From Pomacea canaliculata (lineage: Eukaryota > Mollusca > Gastropoda > Architaenioglossa > Ampullariidae): a stretch of DNA of 64,000 bases. The notes beneath the pieces are model-generated. The model saw nothing but the letters and a program-made list of their open reading frames with translations, searched no databases and was not told the origin of the DNA. The stretch lies in the NCBI RefSeq assembly GCF_003073045.1, contig NC_037601.1:11953807-12017806 (forward strand). The letters are read 5' to 3'. Position 1 is the first letter of the stretch. The number at the start of each line of letters is the position of its first letter. The translations under genes were made by a program, and so were the position numbers. Positions 62,901 to 64,000 of the stretch are shown here, piece by piece.

Positions 62901-64000
62901 ACATACTGTTTATACAATGAACATTCCTCCACAATCATTTAGCGCGTTAGTCCTATAAAGTGTTCCGGAATTATCTAATACATAAGTTTTAGCCACTGTT
63001 TAAAACCAAGACTGTAAACTCATGCAAAACGAGTGTATTGAGAAATGCCACCGTAAAACCGTTCGAAAAATGGGTTTGGAAAAGACCTGATGAAACTAAA
63101 CTAATTGCTCATATTGTACGAAAATGACTGAGGTAGTAGCTGTCTCAAATTTTTTAATTTGGCAAGGTCAGAACAGATGTTACAGTATGCATCAATAACA
63201 ATGTTATCCATACATATGGGTGAGTCAGTCATACCTTATCTCACACGGCCTTTATACTGCCCACTACATCCCCTATCACTCCTACTACGACAGACATTTT
63301 GACATGCGTCAAGACTCTTCAGTCTACATCCTGATGTAAAAGTACACATTGATACAGGGTGTGTGTGTACAATGGAAGCTATTCAAAACCTTTTCACTGT
63401 GTGCACAGACGGGAATCAGTATGCAGTCATTCACAAAGAATTAAAATTTCTGACATCCGTATAAATAGGTAATTAATTTAGCCTAAATAATCATGTATTT
63501 ATTTCTCAATAACCAACGTATTTTTCTCAGAAGTAATACAATGTAAACACGCGAGTGTGAGGTTGTACCCATCAGTACACTGAGCAGGGACTTAAATGAG
63601 TAGTGTGGGGCATATTTATTTTCCTAATGAAATAAAGGTTCAGTGCAAGATACTATAACCCCAAATCTGGATCAACGTCTTCATTCCGTTCTCGAGATAC
63701 ACGTCCACAAAGATCAATTTCACAGAAAGAGGTCAACGGTCAACAAGACAGATGTCAGATTAGTGCATGAATATGTTGTGAAGGCCGCAGCTAAGATGGG
63801 AACTTATGTTAATTAGCCTTGTTGTTTCTTCACACACACGTATGAGATATACAACATGAACGCCTTCACTAAAAATATAGTTCTGATACCACTAGCAGGA
63901 AAAGAAAAAAAGCAGACGGAATAAGGAAGTTCAACCACAAAGAACAAAATGACGAAGTTAAATAAACAATGCTGATGAGTAAGCGAATAAAAAAATAAGT
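59949..64000. other. Right end of window without a recognised gene
   Basis: Contains short simple repeats (aaacaaacaaac at about 60938, CT and CA tracts at 62060-62108). There is a degenerate repeated block at 62785-62960 and a possible first exon at 62518. Nothing else is supported. Confidence 0.4.
62785..62960. repeat. Degenerate repeated block
   Basis: Phrases such as aacaatcatctacaatcattt, tatgaacaatcaactatcac, gtgaacaatcctttacaatc and atgaacattcctccacaatc recur at irregular 30-55 bp steps. This points to an old tandem array. No coding role is seen. Confidence 0.45.

Overview
The window looks like nuclear DNA from an invertebrate animal, most likely a gastropod mollusc. Genes are split into many short exons with GT/AG introns, and the sequence is AT-rich. 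It holds several families of tRNA-derived SINEs, hAT elements and LINE remnants. The animal assignment is firm because of the IRF, CDK10, PEDS1 and SRP RNA genes. The mollusc assignment is an inference from gene and repeat style. No bacterial, viral or CRISPR features were seen.

Layout, left to right: (1) 672-3834, minus strand: the first five coding exons of a CDK10-like kinase, which runs off the left edge. One intron carries a hAT MITE with a perfect 8-bp target duplication. (2) 3835-11311: a long AT-rich stretch with no convincing gene and a 700-bp hAT element at 10253-10952. (3) 11312-18167, minus: PEDS1/TMEM189, the plasmalogen-forming desaturase, five exons, with LINE debris in its large intron. 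(4) 18759-22509, plus: GTPBP10, a mitochondrial Obg-type GTPase, head-to-head with PEDS1. (5) 24280-32022, minus: interferon regulatory factor IRF-A, 11 exons. (6) 33404-33701, plus: a complete-looking SRP (7SL) RNA gene with a Pol III terminator. (7) 34715-40220, plus: an 11-exon gene for a lysine-rich leucine-rich-repeat protein that I cannot name. (8) 45110-53385, minus: a second factor, IRF-B, also 11 exons. (9) 53386-64000: the IRF-B upstream region, then about 10 kb with simple repeats, SINE pieces and only weak exon candidates.

Exon models were built by joining conserved protein segments at consensus splice sites. All phases agree, and each complete gene sums to a whole number of codons: PEDS1 280 aa, GTPBP10 389 aa, IRF-A 521 aa, LRR protein 428 aa, IRF-B 536 aa.

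The main point of interest is the IRF pair. Both genes have 11 exons with identical phases and three exons of identical length (178, 131 and 161 nt), so they are duplicates. Their C-terminal tails differ except for a shared motif, I-S-x-S-D-x-(F/Y)-D-x-x-L, preceded by (M/V)-x. It resembles the pLxIS phospho-switch of vertebrate IRF3. Both upstream regions carry NF-kappaB-type sites, and IRF-B also has two perfect ISRE matches, one 18 bp from its kappaB site. This suggests an immune-inducible, possibly self-regulating IRF module.
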